A stretch of DNA of 61,070 bases from Vibrio galatheae (GTDB lineage Bacteria; Pseudomonadota; Gammaproteobacteria; Enterobacterales; Vibrionaceae): contig NZ_JXXV01000038.1 in the NCBI RefSeq assembly GCF_000967545.1, positions 1 to 61,070 on the forward strand, given 5' to 3'. The translations under genes and the position numbers were made by a program. Positions 9,617 to 18,817 of this stretch are shown here, piece after piece. The notes below the pieces were generated by a model. The model was given only the letters and a program-made list of their open reading frames with translations. It searched no databases and was not told the DNA's origin. Each line of letters starts with the position of its first letter. Position 1 is the first letter of the stretch.

Positions 9617-11299
9617 TTATAGTTTGATGTCGATTCTGTAATAGACGACATAGTCGTCATTTTGTAATCGTGAAGGAGCAGCGATGGGCACTCCGAGCCC
9701 CAAAGCCGTCGACATGTAGTTTTGCGAAGTTTTTATGCTCAGACTGCTGCCCATTAACGAGCCTCGTTCATACTGATCAGCGACATCTTTCGCGATACTG
9801 CCAGTATCTAACGCGAGTTGAGCATAAGCCGAACCAAGCAGTGGCCACTGCCCAATGTTATAAGTCAAGTCATTGCGCCAGTAATAACCCTCATCCCCAG
9901 AGAGGGAAGCCCCCTTAAAGCCTCGTACTGAGTACTCACCACCAATGCTGATTCGTTCACTGCCGTATAAGGTGTCATTTGACCATTGCCCGAATAAGGT
10001 CGACGTCCAAGTCAACTGCGGTGTGATGGGGTAGGTATAACTGCCCGTCAGCGTCCCTTTATTAAACTCAGCTTTGGCAAGACGAGGATCATTGGATTGG
10101 TTTTCTTCTCCTCCGAACCAATCCGCGCCAAACGAAAAACTCGGTAAGAGCGTAAAAAATCCGTTCGCCAGTCGCGTGCTGTGTTCCCATGAAAAAGTAA
10201 GAGAAGATAAATTACGTGAGCTTGCATCCAATAGATTGCCGAGGATGTAGTTTTTTTCTCTGCGATGGCTCAGCGTTGCTTTTAATGCTGACTTACTGCT
10301 GCTGTCTCGGTAAAACAGCCACTTGGCATCCAAATAGTGGCTATTGGTTTTACCTGTCGAAACGAAAATAAACCCCTGATTTTCAAAGGTCGTTTTATAC
10401 GTGCTGTAGGAGGTTCGATAGCCCACGTTCCAGAAGCCAACCGGAACATCAACAGCTAAGTACAGGCTATCGGAGGCTTTTGAATCAACAAATGCCGCAC
10501 TTTTCGTCGCTGACATTGTCCATTGGTCTAACAATTGAAGGACATTTTCCCCTGTAACATTCAACGCGATCTGCTCTTCACCAGTCGATTTTTGACCACT
10601 GTTGTTCAGCCCTAATCCGAGGCTACCGAGCTTCCCCACTGACGTTTGCAAATCAATCAGCGAATAGCCCGGCTTTGACGATGGCAACAATTTGATCGTT
10701 GCATTGTAGCGAGATAAGCGATTAATTTGATCGAGACCCTGCTCTATTTCTCTCAAATTTAATACGCTGTCAGCGATTGCCGGAAACGCCATATTCAGCC
10801 ATGGATGAACTTCGCCGTTCCATAGTACTTTTTCAACTTTTCCTTCAAGTACCACTATCTTCAGCGTACCACTGGAAAGATCTTGAGGTGTCATAAAAGC
10901 ACGAGACGTCACATAACCCGATTCAATGTAGTGATTAGTGATGACACGTAAATACTCATTAATCTCAGCCACCCCGACACAGGCCGGAGTAAACTGAATC
11001 AACGCCAATAATTCAGCGTCAGAAAAGATATGGTTCCCTTGAAACTCGATGACATCAACGTCAAAACACATATCAGGGACGTCACCGGATGAGTCAGGTA
11101 AAACGGGGAGTGGTTGAAGTTGTTGCACAGACTCTTTGGCCTGTTCAAGTTGCTCTAATCTTTGGGCTTGCTCGCGCTCTTGCTCAATACGTGTGGTTGG
11201 AGAAGCTGCATTAATAGGTGCAGCGACAACAACAGAAATAGACAGCGTCCATACCGCACCGAGTGAAGCTGCAAATCGCCCACACTGGATGAAATCCAT
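9617..11299 (-). CDS. TpsB outer-membrane transporter (ShlB/FhaC/HecB family)
   Basis: The Omp85-type pore that secretes TpsA. I place the start at the ATG at 11299, which has an AAAGGT ribosome site 7 bases upstream and gives a normal signal peptide ending near A-P-I-N-A; an upstream ATG at 11344 has no such site. From there it is 560 aa. A Gln/Glu-rich helix (H1-like linker) follows the signal, then POTRA repeats beginning at D-V-D-V-I-E-F-Q-G-N, then a 16-strand type barrel. The conserved barrel-lumen motif V-R-G-F is at 458-461, and the protein ends in an aromatic/hydrophobic strand (Y-R-I-D-I-K-L) as outer-membrane barrels do. It is the first gene of the tpsB-tpsA-lipoprotein operon. Confidence 0.93.
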   Translation of the reverse strand: MDFIQCGRFAASLGAVWTLSISVVVAAPINAASPTTRIEQEREQAQRLEQLEQAKESVQQLQPLPVLPDSSGDVPDMCFDVDVIEFQGNHIFSDAELLALIQFTPACVGVAEINEYLRVITNHYIESGYVTSRAFMTPQDLSSGTLKIVVLEGKVEKVLWNGEVHPWLNMAFPAIADSVLNLREIEQGLDQINRLSRYNATIKLLPSSKPGYSLIDLQTSVGKLGSLGLGLNNSGQKSTGEEQIALNVTGENVLQLLDQWTMSATKSAAFVDSKASDSLYLAVDVPVGFWNVGYRTSYSTYKTTFENQGFIFVSTGKTNSHYLDAKWLFYRDSSSKSALKATLSHRREKNYILGNLLDASSRNLSSLTFSWEHSTRLANGFFTLLPSFSFGADWFGGEENQSNDPRLAKAEFNKGTLTGSYTYPITPQLTWTSTLFGQWSNDTLYGSERISIGGEYSVRGFKGASLSGDEGYYWRNDLTYNIGQWPLLGSAYAQLALDTGSIAKDVADQYERGSLMGSSLSIKTSQNYMSTALGLGVPIAAPSRLQNDDYVVYYRIDIKL

Positions 11300-12135
11300 T
11301 CTGTAAACCTTTATGCCATTTGACGTTATTTTTATGCTTCTCATACGAGAAATGTCTTATGTTCGACATTAATACAAGAAATCACCCTCTTCATTTGACA
11401 ACCAAAAAAGTACAGTAAAACTCAATCAAATTAGTTCATGCGAGACACTTCAAGTAACCTGAAGCGTGATTCTTATCTCATTGATGAGGTTGATAATTTA
11501 ACGCCAACTTGTATAGATAATCGTCTATGTATTCTCTGATGTGCAGTTGTAAGTGGAGGGAGTCAATGTCAATGACACTTGTCGGAATACAAGTGTAAAG
11601 CTTTCATACCAATTCAGATCAGAAACCTGCTTATGATAACGTTCTTGAAAAACTTAGATAAAAAGTAAAAAGATAAGGTTGAACGAATTACAAAGTTTAA
11701 CTTTCACGAGCTTTCTGTTCATCAATAGAATACAGAATTAACTGCATGCATAACTAACTCATGGGTTGATGGAATATTTATATACAGTATGTAAACCATC
11801 AGACAGCCACTTCCGTGAAGAAAGAGATCATACTGCAACAAATAAATATAAATTAGCACTTAGTAATGTGACACTTGGTATTACTTAATATAAAAACTCA
11901 CCTCACCAGAAAAATACTAATAACCATAATATATTTAACGCTATCAATATCATTAAAGATAACAAGGTAATTTAAACAACCAATATGCATCTTTGCACTC
12001 ATCACTTCCCACATTAAAAACAAGGATAATTTAAAGTAATTTTGACTAATTGACATAGCCGAGTAATTATTCTTATATGTAACTCGTGGAAATCCCCCCT
12101 TATAACTAAAACGTAGTTCGCTAGCTGGTACCATA
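11300..12135. other. AT-rich intergenic region between tpsB and the EAL gene
   Basis: About 830 bases with no convincing gene. It must hold the divergent promoters for the tpsB operon (minus) and the EAL-domain gene (plus). A minus-strand frame at 11898-12236 overlaps the start of the EAL gene and looks like chance. Direct reading shows long A/T tracts such as around 11640-11680 and 11830-11960. I found no clean sigma-70 pair, terminator or long repeat, apart from a short imperfect hairpin (CTTCA / TGAAG) near 11448-11467. Confidence 0.5.
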
Positions 12136-13770
12136 ATGGAAAACGATAAGAAAAGCTCGATGCTAAAGAAGCTTATACATATATTCAACTCATCAAAAGA
12201 CGGCCTGTGGTATATGGGTTCAGATGAACATGTCAATTTTTACAACACAAAGTTCTATGAACAGTTTAATATACCTTTAACGGATTCTTTATTAGAACAT
12301 TGGGTGGCACTTATTCATCCTCAAGATCAGAAGATTTTCACCAATAGGCTTTCCAGTCATAAATGTGGTAATGAATCTGTCATCAACTCAGAGTATCGTG
12401 TTCAGACTCGCTCTGGTCGTTATATTTGGATTGAAGCTACAGGAATTATTGTCGATGATGGTAATGAGAAATATATGGTAGGTTGCCATAGAGACATCTC
12501 AGAGAGAAACCTACTCAATGACTACTTGTCATATGTTGCCTATCATGATGATGAAACAGGCTTATACAACAAACAGAAATGGCTAAATGATATAAAGAAC
12601 TCACCTCAGAATGGGACGAGCTTTCTATTTTCCTTGCGGAATGTAAATCGCTATTGCAAAGAGTGGAATGGTCAGGTCCTTAAAGATGTGGCATCATCGC
12701 TGGTACACTGGTTTGACTCAAAGTTATCCGAGCCTGACATATATCGTCTGTCAAAAGAGACTTTTTTAATACGTTCAGACACAAAAGTGTCAACCAGTAT
12801 AATTAATGATATTACTCGTATAGCAGCAGAGTCAATTTCAAAGAGTCCATATTTAGATATTGCTATCCTGACTAGTGACATTGCTATTGGAGTGATTCAT
12901 GAAATAGAATTCAGTAATGTTGATGCATTTAATTTAGTCACTAAAGTTTTAGATTATGCACATGAAAAAGGCGGCATTGCTATTTATGAAAACGAAGTGA
13001 AACATGCGGTAGAAAGACATTTCCTTATTCATGACTCACTCGCTGAAGCTATATCAAACCAAGACCTATCGATTGTGGTTCAACCCATTATTGACACTAG
13101 AACAAATTCTATAATAAGTTTTGAAGCATTAGTTAGATGGCAACATCCTAAATTAGGAAATATTTATCCTAACGAATTTATTCCTATCGCAGAAGAACGA
13201 GACTTAATAGCCCCACTAAGCTATTTAGTGCTTCAGAAAGCATGTCGTTTTTTAAAGAAACTAGAAATTAAAGACGCCCAATATAGTAGAGCCAAAATTA
13301 ATATCAACATATCGGCCCTCCAATTATATGATAGAAGCTTCTCAGATCGAGCACTTGATATAGCAAAAAATGAGAACATACCTCCACAACGAATCACCTT
13401 TGAGATAACGGAGTCACACATACTTGATGATAGTGACACGGGTTCCCTCGCAGCAAAAGAACTTCACAATCAAGGCTTTAATCTATCCCTAGATGACTTT
13501 GGTTCTGGCTATAGCTCGATAACTAGTATCTTCAGGTTACCCATTCAACAATTAAAACTAGACAGAAGCTTAATACACGACTCCCTAACACATAATACCT
13601 GTGGGGATTTAATTTCCTATCTAGTACAGCACTGTATCAACAATAATATAGAACTGGTTGCTGAAGGTATTGAGAACAATGAAACCTTAGCACATTTAAA
13701 AAGTCTTGGAGCATATATACTGCAAGGCTATGGTTTACACAAGCCAAGCCCTCCAGAATTATGGATTTAA
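12136..13770 (+). CDS. PAS / degenerate GGDEF / EAL cyclic-di-GMP phosphodiesterase
   Basis: A 544-residue soluble signalling protein without membrane segments. Residues about 10-125 form a PAS domain ending in the PAC-like G-C-H-R-D-I-S-E-R. Residues about 135-290 are a GGDEF-like domain in which the signature is replaced by R-L-S-K-E-T-F (204-210), so it should not make cyclic-di-GMP. The EAL domain (about 298-544) keeps the expected catalytic set: E330 of E-A-L-V-R-W, N391, E423, D453/D454 of D-D-F-G-S-G-Y, K474, E510 and Q530. I therefore predict an active phosphodiesterase. It is 45 bp upstream of an active-looking GGDEF gene, a probable opposing pair. The gene is AT-rich with many ATA and AGA codons, unlike the core genes to the right, which suggests acquisition. 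Confidence 0.9.
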   Translation: MENDKKSSMLKKLIHIFNSSKDGLWYMGSDEHVNFYNTKFYEQFNIPLTDSLLEHWVALIHPQDQKIFTNRLSSHKCGNESVINSEYRVQTRSGRYIWIEATGIIVDDGNEKYMVGCHRDISERNLLNDYLSYVAYHDDETGLYNKQKWLNDIKNSPQNGTSFLFSLRNVNRYCKEWNGQVLKDVASSLVHWFDSKLSEPDIYRLSKETFLIRSDTKVSTSIINDITRIAAESISKSPYLDIAILTSDIAIGVIHEIEFSNVDAFNLVTKVLDYAHEKGGIAIYENEVKHAVERHFLIHDSLAEAISNQDLSIVVQPIIDTRTNSIISFEALVRWQHPKLGNIYPNEFIPIAEERDLIAPLSYLVLQKACRFLKKLEIKDAQYSRAKININISALQLYDRSFSDRALDIAKNENIPPQRITFEITESHILDDSDTGSLAAKELHNQGFNLSLDDFGSGYSSITSIFRLPIQQLKLDRSLIHDSLTHNTCGDLISYLVQHCINNNIELVAEGIENNETLAHLKSLGAYILQGYGLHKPSPPELWI

Positions 13771-13815
13771 CATGTCGTCTAGATACATTACATATCTTAT
13801 ATTATCGGAAAACTT

Positions 13816-14718
13816 ATGGAAGAAATAGTTTTTAATGAGAGTAATAAAAACAAGTCATTTGTTATAAAGTTTGCAATGGCCTGCACCCTACTGGTTTCTA
13901 TATCTATAGTTGTAGCTCTTAATATAATATTTACTAATCCGATAGAAAATATTCTTAGCGAAAACTATGGTTATATATTTGAATTCTTAGTGCTAGTCCT
14001 ACTTATAGTTATATTTTCGATAATTCAAGTAACACCTCTGAATAGAAAGAACTACCTAACGATTTCTATTGGGTTAATCATATGGATTATTTCCTGCACC
14101 ATAGATTTTATGGACGAGATATTCTATCAGCCCCTTTGGCTATCAGTATGGGGAGAAGATCTCCTCCGCTCCATTGGCATGATTATTTGCATTGTAGGAT
14201 TACATCGATTGGTAAAAAGCGTAAAGCGCTACATAAGCGAAATTAAACGACTTGCCATCTATGATGACCTGACCGATCTGCCGAATAGACGTTTTTTCAA
14301 AGAAGTCTTATCTCGCTATGAGAACATGCGCTTAACCATGATTATTATAGATTTAGACCATTTTAAAAGTGTCAATGACACTTATGGACATGAAAAGGGG
14401 GATACTGTTCTGAGAGCATTTGGCAAATTACTTTCAAGTATGAACTTGCCTAATTCGATGTCGGCTAGGCTGGGTGGGGAAGAGTTTGCTGTGTTCATCG
14501 AAACACATGATCGCACTCTCATCGACAATTATATCTCTCAACTTTTAGTAAGGAGTCGTTCCATCTCAATATCTAAAGATCAACACCTGACAGTCAGTGC
14601 TGGCATTTCACTCAAGACAGAGAAAGAATCAGCACACCATGCGATGAAACGTGCAGATAGTGCTTTGTATATTGCCAAAGGTAACGGACGAAATCGCTAC
14701 GAATGGTCGAGTGAGTAG
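13816..14718 (+). CDS. Membrane GGDEF diguanylate cyclase
   Basis: A 300-residue protein with four or five hydrophobic segments between about residues 15 and 130, followed by a GGDEF domain. The active-site signature is G-G-E-E-F at 220-224, preceded by the metal-binding D-L-D-H-F-K (about 179-184), so it should convert two GTP to cyclic-di-GMP. The RxxD inhibitory site that normally lies five residues before the signature is absent (L-P-N-S there), so product inhibition through that site is not expected. It follows the EAL gene by 45 bp on the same strand and shares its AT-rich composition. The signal sensed by the membrane part cannot be told. Confidence 0.88.
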   Translation: MEEIVFNESNKNKSFVIKFAMACTLLVSISIVVALNIIFTNPIENILSENYGYIFEFLVLVLLIVIFSIIQVTPLNRKNYLTISIGLIIWIISCTIDFMDEIFYQPLWLSVWGEDLLRSIGMIICIVGLHRLVKSVKRYISEIKRLAIYDDLTDLPNRRFFKEVLSRYENMRLTMIIIDLDHFKSVNDTYGHEKGDTVLRAFGKLLSSMNLPNSMSARLGGEEFAVFIETHDRTLIDNYISQLLVRSRSISISKDQHLTVSAGISLKTEKESAHHAMKRADSALYIAKGNGRNRYEWSSE

Positions 14719-14793
14719 CCAAGCGACATTCACAAATACGTTTATCTGCGCAAGCGTTTAGCCGCCCCACTCAATCTTACCCTTTAAATACAG

Positions 14794-14831
14794 TCACACT
14801 GAGTTTACCCAGTAGGATAAGCTCAGTGTGA
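14794..14831. repeat. Inverted repeat between convergent genes
   Basis: A perfect 10-base inverted repeat, TCACACTGAG at 14794-14803 and CTCAGTGTGA at 14822-14831, with an 18-base loop. It sits between the convergent GGDEF gene and the DUF2000 gene. There is no T-run on either side, so it is not a standard rho-independent terminator. It could act as a weak bidirectional terminator or a protein site. Confidence 0.55.
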
Positions 14832-14861
14832 TGTCAATTAATATGCTAGCTAAAGCTAGGT

Positions 14862-15272
14862 CTAATCATGCAATTTAGCGCCCTTAAAGACTTTGTCGAC
14901 ACGCTTTTTCTCTCCACACATAGCTATACCGACCAATGGCAAGGCGTCGGTTGAGTATTGGCTTACCGTTTCGCGATTGGCCTCGTCATGGCCAGATTCG
15001 AACATATCTTGGATAAAAACCGCGACCTCTGATTGTTCTCGATTGGCTCTTTGAATAAACGTTGCCAACTTTTCTCTGGTCGCTTTTAGTACCACTATAG
15101 GTTGTACGCAAAGGGACAAATACTCACAACCTGAAGCATCTCGATAACGATCTCCAGTATTCACTATTGGAGAGGCCGTAACGCCACCCGATAGAAAGCT
15201 CACAACATTGAGCTTTTGCCAGTTGGCTAAATCTTCTGCGACAACAATGACAAATTTAGTATCAAACTGCAT
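14862..15272 (-). CDS. DUF2000 family protein
   Basis: A 136-residue cytoplasmic protein that I match to DUF2000 from its N-terminal pattern: K-F-V-I-V-V-A-E-D-L-A-N-W-Q-K-L-N-V followed by F-L-S-G-G. Members of this family are small proteins reported to resemble the peptidyl-tRNA hydrolase 2 fold; no activity is established for this one. A good GAGGGG ribosome site lies just upstream of the ATG. It stands alone on the minus strand, convergent with the GGDEF gene, and does not look cotranscribed with the next minus-strand gene, whose stop is about 150 bp upstream. Confidence 0.75.
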   Translation of the reverse strand: MQFDTKFVIVVAEDLANWQKLNVVSFLSGGVTASPIVNTGDRYRDASGCEYLSLCVQPIVVLKATREKLATFIQRANREQSEVAVFIQDMFESGHDEANRETVSQYSTDALPLVGIAMCGEKKRVDKVFKGAKLHD

Positions 15273-15428
15273 AGCATCCCCTCATACATAATTACACTTC
15301 CGAATTGGATAACGTTAGTGTAAGAAGTGTGTGAGGTTGAAAATAGAATGAAATTGCTAACATACTGACGCAGGATCAATTAAGGAAAAAACTATAGCGG
15401 TAAAGCAATTACTCGCTCAAAACCCAAT

Positions 15429-16703
15429 CTACTTGTCCACTGAACTACCATACTGGCGGATACTCGTGCCGAGATTTTTCTTTGCCTGGTACATGGCTTC
15501 ATCCGCATAGCGTATCAAGGCAACGGGATCGTGACTGTCATAAGGGTAGATAGACACACCGATACTGACATCAACATTTAACATCCGAGACTCTGTCTTA
15601 AATGGAAAGCAAAATTCATTCGATAACTTAGTCACTAAGGTATTGAGGTGCTCTTTATTCGAAACGCCATTAATGACCGCAAGAAACTCATCACCACCAA
15701 TTCGAGCTACCAAATCCGACTGTCTCAATGAGTGCGTTAACCGCTTAGCAATGTTTGCCAAAACAATATCGCCCTCACTGTGCCCATAGCGGTCATTGAT
15801 ATCTTTAAAGTCATCAATATCAATAAAGATCAATCCAACCATATGTTCTTGTTCATCGGCTTGCTGGAAGATTTCTCTTAGCTTTGTATCGAGGACACGT
15901 CGGTTAGGCAGTTGTGTTAACGGATCCAAATTCGCCAGTTCTAAACTTTCTAACTCTTTCTCTTTTCTATCAGAAATGTCCCTGACGATGCTCAAGATAT
16001 AACTTTGCTGGTTTAACTCAACGTACGACACACTGACTTCTGTCGGAAAAATCGTGCCATCTTTTTTCTGCAGTACCGACTCGTAAACATTACTCTCTCG
16101 GCGTTTGATACTTTCAATTTTATCTTTCCAGTTGAGTTGAGTGACATACTGTGGGTTGATGTCAGAAACGGTCATGGATAAGAGTTCTTCTTTACTGTAT
16201 CCAAGCATCTCATAGGCGGGTTTGTTGGAATTCAATATTTGACCAAATCTCGGATCGACAATATAGATAGCATCATTGGATTGATCGACCAGCTTATTGA
16301 GCAAGACTTCGGCCGCGTACAACTTCTTTATCGAGGTTAAATCAACCAACTGGGAGATATACCGAACCACACGATCATTTTCATCTGGCTGGGCAACAAC
16401 ATTCAACTGGGCGTAAACCGTATGTCCACGTTTATGTTTGTAACGTTTTTCGATTTGCACAGGCTCAAATGGGGGTTGATTGAGTTGCTGACGAATACGT
16501 TCGTTCAATTGAAGATCTTGATGATGAGTGATAACAACGTTGCTGGCGTATATTTCATCGCCGTCATAGCCCAACATTTTTTTCAACGCAGGATTAACGT
16601 ACTCTAAGTTACCGTCGGGGTAGGTAAAAATGGTCGGGACAGGGGTCACTTCGAACAAGCGATAAATGGAGTCTTTTAATCGTTGATCATCATTATTATT
16701 CAT
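15429..16703 (-). CDS. PAS-PAS-GGDEF diguanylate cyclase
   Basis: A soluble 424-residue sensor. I start it at the ATG at 16703; the frame extends five codons upstream only to a TTG without a ribosome site. Two PAS domains (about 10-125 and 135-250) each end in a PAC-like stretch (R-Y-I-S-Q-L-V-D and S-I-V-R-D-I-S-D-R-K). The GGDEF domain has D-I-D-D-F-K for metal binding and G-G-D-E-F at 336-340. An RxxD inhibitory site, R-Q-S-D, lies at 327-330, exactly five residues upstream, so feedback inhibition by cyclic-di-GMP is expected. This is the third cyclic-di-GMP protein in 4.6 kb. Confidence 0.9.
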   Translation of the reverse strand: MNNNDDQRLKDSIYRLFEVTPVPTIFTYPDGNLEYVNPALKKMLGYDGDEIYASNVVITHHQDLQLNERIRQQLNQPPFEPVQIEKRYKHKRGHTVYAQLNVVAQPDENDRVVRYISQLVDLTSIKKLYAAEVLLNKLVDQSNDAIYIVDPRFGQILNSNKPAYEMLGYSKEELLSMTVSDINPQYVTQLNWKDKIESIKRRESNVYESVLQKKDGTIFPTEVSVSYVELNQQSYILSIVRDISDRKEKELESLELANLDPLTQLPNRRVLDTKLREIFQQADEQEHMVGLIFIDIDDFKDINDRYGHSEGDIVLANIAKRLTHSLRQSDLVARIGGDEFLAVINGVSNKEHLNTLVTKLSNEFCFPFKTESRMLNVDVSIGVSIYPYDSHDPVALIRYADEAMYQAKKNLGTSIRQYGSSVDK

Positions 16704-16786
16704 TCTTGACGTTACCAACTTTGATAATGCTGACTATGTAACATAGATAATAGCATTCATCTTGAGTATGCATACATACTCATTAA

Positions 16787-17527
16787 TCAGTAAATTGTCT
16801 GTTGTGTGACACTGTCAATACGGATGATTACCGCATCAGGCCGCCAATATTCCAGTTCGCAGTCCATCAACTCGCCATCTTGTTTATAGTTCACTCGACA
16901 TATTTTTAGTACTGGCTGGCCTTGTGCTAAGTTGAGGGCCTTGGCTACGTGCGCTGGAGCGGAAGTAGGAATGACATCAAATCGCGAACGTTGGGTTTGG
17001 TAACCGTATTTTTCACGATAAATGGTCGTCAATGATAACGTTAGTTTTTCTGCCAAAATATCGGCAAACAAGTCTGCTTTGAGTACGTTTTCAACAAACA
17101 ATACCGCGCGACCATCAATAAAGCGCAGCCGTTCAATGATATGAATCGGCGTAATTTGCTCTATCGCCAATGCATGAGCATATTCACCTGCGGCCATTTC
17201 ACTGCGCACTCTTACTAACTTTGTTTCAGCGATACGATGCTGCTCACGAATCATTTGATGAAAATGGCTGCGCGAAAGAGGGTTGTAGCAAACTCTTTCC
17301 GGTGACACATACCAGCCTCGCCGTTCTTCTCTATAAATTAATCCCTCCGTTTCCAGAGAAACCAAGGCATCTTTAATAGTGATGCGAGTGGTCGCAAATA
17401 GCTCACTTAATTCGCGTTCAGAGGGGAGCTTCTGTCCCTGAGACAAAATGCCTGTATCAATTTGCTCCCTAAGGCTGTGTTTAATTTTTCCAAGTTGGGT
17501 GCCAAATTGACTCGTTGCTGTACTCAT
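16787..17527 (-). CDS. phnR: GntR/UTRA transcriptional regulator, PhnR-like
   Basis: A HutC-subfamily GntR regulator. I use the ATG at 17527 (246 aa), since the upstream 22 codons lack the family pattern. The winged helix-turn-helix is at about residues 10-75, with the GntR signature L-P-S-E-R-E-L-S-E-L-F followed by R-I-T-I-K-D-A-L-V-S-L. The UTRA ligand-binding domain fills the rest and ends C-E-L-E-Y-W-R-P-D-A. Sequence style matches the phosphonate-utilisation regulator PhnR. It is divergent from an ABC-transport operon with phosphatase genes, and matching operator-like sites lie next to both start codons, so it probably represses both. The inducer is unknown; 2-aminoethylphosphonate is the guess by family. 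Confidence 0.8.
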   Translation of the reverse strand: MSTATSQFGTQLGKIKHSLREQIDTGILSQGQKLPSERELSELFATTRITIKDALVSLETEGLIYREERRGWYVSPERVCYNPLSRSHFHQMIREQHRIAETKLVRVRSEMAAGEYAHALAIEQITPIHIIERLRFIDGRAVLFVENVLKADLFADILAEKLTLSLTTIYREKYGYQTQRSRFDVIPTSAPAHVAKALNLAQGQPVLKICRVNYKQDGELMDCELEYWRPDAVIIRIDSVTQQTIY

Positions 17528-17530
17528 GAC

Positions 17531-17542
17531 TGATCTAGTCCA
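17531..17542. promoter_or_regulatory. Candidate PhnR operator next to phnR start
   Basis: TGATCTAGTCCA, an imperfect palindrome of the form TGnnCTAGnnCA. It matches 11 of 12 bases of the site at 17714-17725 in front of the divergent operon. It begins 4 bases upstream of the regulator ATG, which suits autorepression. Binding by the divergent regulator is inferred. Confidence 0.5.
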
Positions 17543-17713
17543 TGAATGGGTTTGTGACCAATTTAAGGTGCGTAAGTAACAGAAATATGACATCCCGTAA
17601 CTTGGTTAAAGCGTCACCATATGAAATAAAACTGCCATCTAACTACCTAAAAAGTGTCAAATTAGTTGCGCTCAATCGTCACAATCTCGGCCTAGGATAA
17701 ATTTTGAACTTAC

Positions 17714-17725
17714 TGACCTAGTCCA
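17714..17725. promoter_or_regulatory. Candidate PhnR operator in front of the transport operon
   Basis: TGACCTAGTCCA, the twin of the site at 17531-17542, preceded at both places by AC. It ends 14 bases before the ATG of the binding-protein gene, just before its AGAAGGA ribosome site. The GAC-CTAG-TCC core resembles operators of GntR/HutC regulators in general form. Confidence 0.5.
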
Positions 17726-17739
17726 GAAGGATAGAGACA

Positions 17740-18807
17740 ATGAAAACTTTACTAAGTAGCACAACTCTCGTACCCGCGGCACTGCTCGCGACAGCATTAT
17801 CTTCGCCAGCAATGGCAAAAGATGCCGACCTTGAATCACTGATAAAAGCAGCCCAAAAAGAGGGGCAAGTATACAGTGTGGGCATGCCAGACAGTTGGGC
17901 CAACTGGAAAGATACTTGGGTGGATTTAAAATCAAACTACGGTTTACAACACCAAGATACCGACATGAGCTCGGCGCAAGAAATTGCGAAATTTGAGGCA
18001 GAAAAGAAAAATGCCACCGCCGACATTGGTGATGTGGGCTTTGCCTTTGCCCGTGTCGCAGTGAAAAAAGGGGTGACTCAACCCTACAAACCAAGTACCT
18101 GGAACGACATTCCTGACTGGGCAAAAGACAAAGATGGTCACTGGGCGCTGGCCTACACGGGCACCATTTCTTTTATTTCAAATAACAATCTGGTGAAAAA
18201 TGCACCTAAGTCATGGGATGACTTACTTAAAGGTGATTACAAAGTCACCGTGGGTGATGTTGGCGTTGCCGCGCAAGCAAACAATGCTGTATTGGCGGCG
18301 GCGTTCGCTAATGGTGGTAATGAGTCTAACCTTAAGCCTGCACTGAAATTTTTTGCAGAACTTGCTAAACAAGGTCGACTATCGTTTACCGACCCAAATA
18401 TCGCTAATCTAGAAAAAGGCGAAGTGGAAGTGGCAATCATGTGGGATTTCAATGCACTGAACTACCGCGACAAAATTGACCGTGACCGATTCACGGTTAA
18501 CATTCCACAAGACGGCTCGGTTATTTCAGGTTACACCACCATCATCAATAAATACGCCCAGAACCCCAATGCCGCAAAACTTGCTCGCGAGTATATTTTC
18601 AGTGACCAAGGCCAAATTAACCTTGCACAAGGTTACGCGCGCCCAATCCGTACCAGTATTACGCTGCCAAAATCGGTGCAAGATAAGCTAATTGCCAATG
18701 ACCAATACAGCAACGTTCACCCTGTCACAGACTTTGCTGCATGGGAAAAATCGGCGCGTAAACTGCCACGCCAATGGCAAGAAAGCGTATTAATCCACCA
18801 GCAATAA
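17740..18807 (+). CDS. ABC transporter periplasmic substrate-binding protein
   Basis: A 355-residue periplasmic binding protein. The signal peptide (hydrophobic 3-22, A-M-A then K27) should be cleaved after Ala26. The mature part begins D-A-D-L-E-S-L-I-K-A-A-Q-K-E-G and follows the type-2 binding-protein layout used for iron(III), thiamine and 2-aminoethylphosphonate carriers. It lacks the adjacent tyrosine pair typical of ferric-binding proteins near the C-terminus, which argues against iron. It is the first gene of a six-gene operon and has a good AAGGA ribosome site. With a PhnR-like regulator and two phosphatase genes in the cluster, the likely ligand is an organophosphate or phosphonate; this is inference. 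Confidence 0.88.
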   Translation: MKTLLSSTTLVPAALLATALSSPAMAKDADLESLIKAAQKEGQVYSVGMPDSWANWKDTWVDLKSNYGLQHQDTDMSSAQEIAKFEAEKKNATADIGDVGFAFARVAVKKGVTQPYKPSTWNDIPDWAKDKDGHWALAYTGTISFISNNNLVKNAPKSWDDLLKGDYKVTVGDVGVAAQANNAVLAAAFANGGNESNLKPALKFFAELAKQGRLSFTDPNIANLEKGEVEVAIMWDFNALNYRDKIDRDRFTVNIPQDGSVISGYTTIINKYAQNPNAAKLAREYIFSDQGQINLAQGYARPIRTSITLPKSVQDKLIANDQYSNVHPVTDFAAWEKSARKLPRQWQESVLIHQQ

Positions 18808-18817
18808 GGTCTGCACT

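Noticed and set aside
11898..12236. 112-codon minus-strand frame upstream of the EAL gene
   Set aside because: It overlaps the start of the well-supported EAL gene, sits in very AT-rich DNA and shows no family pattern or ribosome site.
17740..18807. Binding protein as a ferric-iron carrier
   Set aside because: The fold group includes iron carriers, but the typical C-terminal tyrosine pair was not seen and the neighbours are phosphatases and a PhnR-like regulator.
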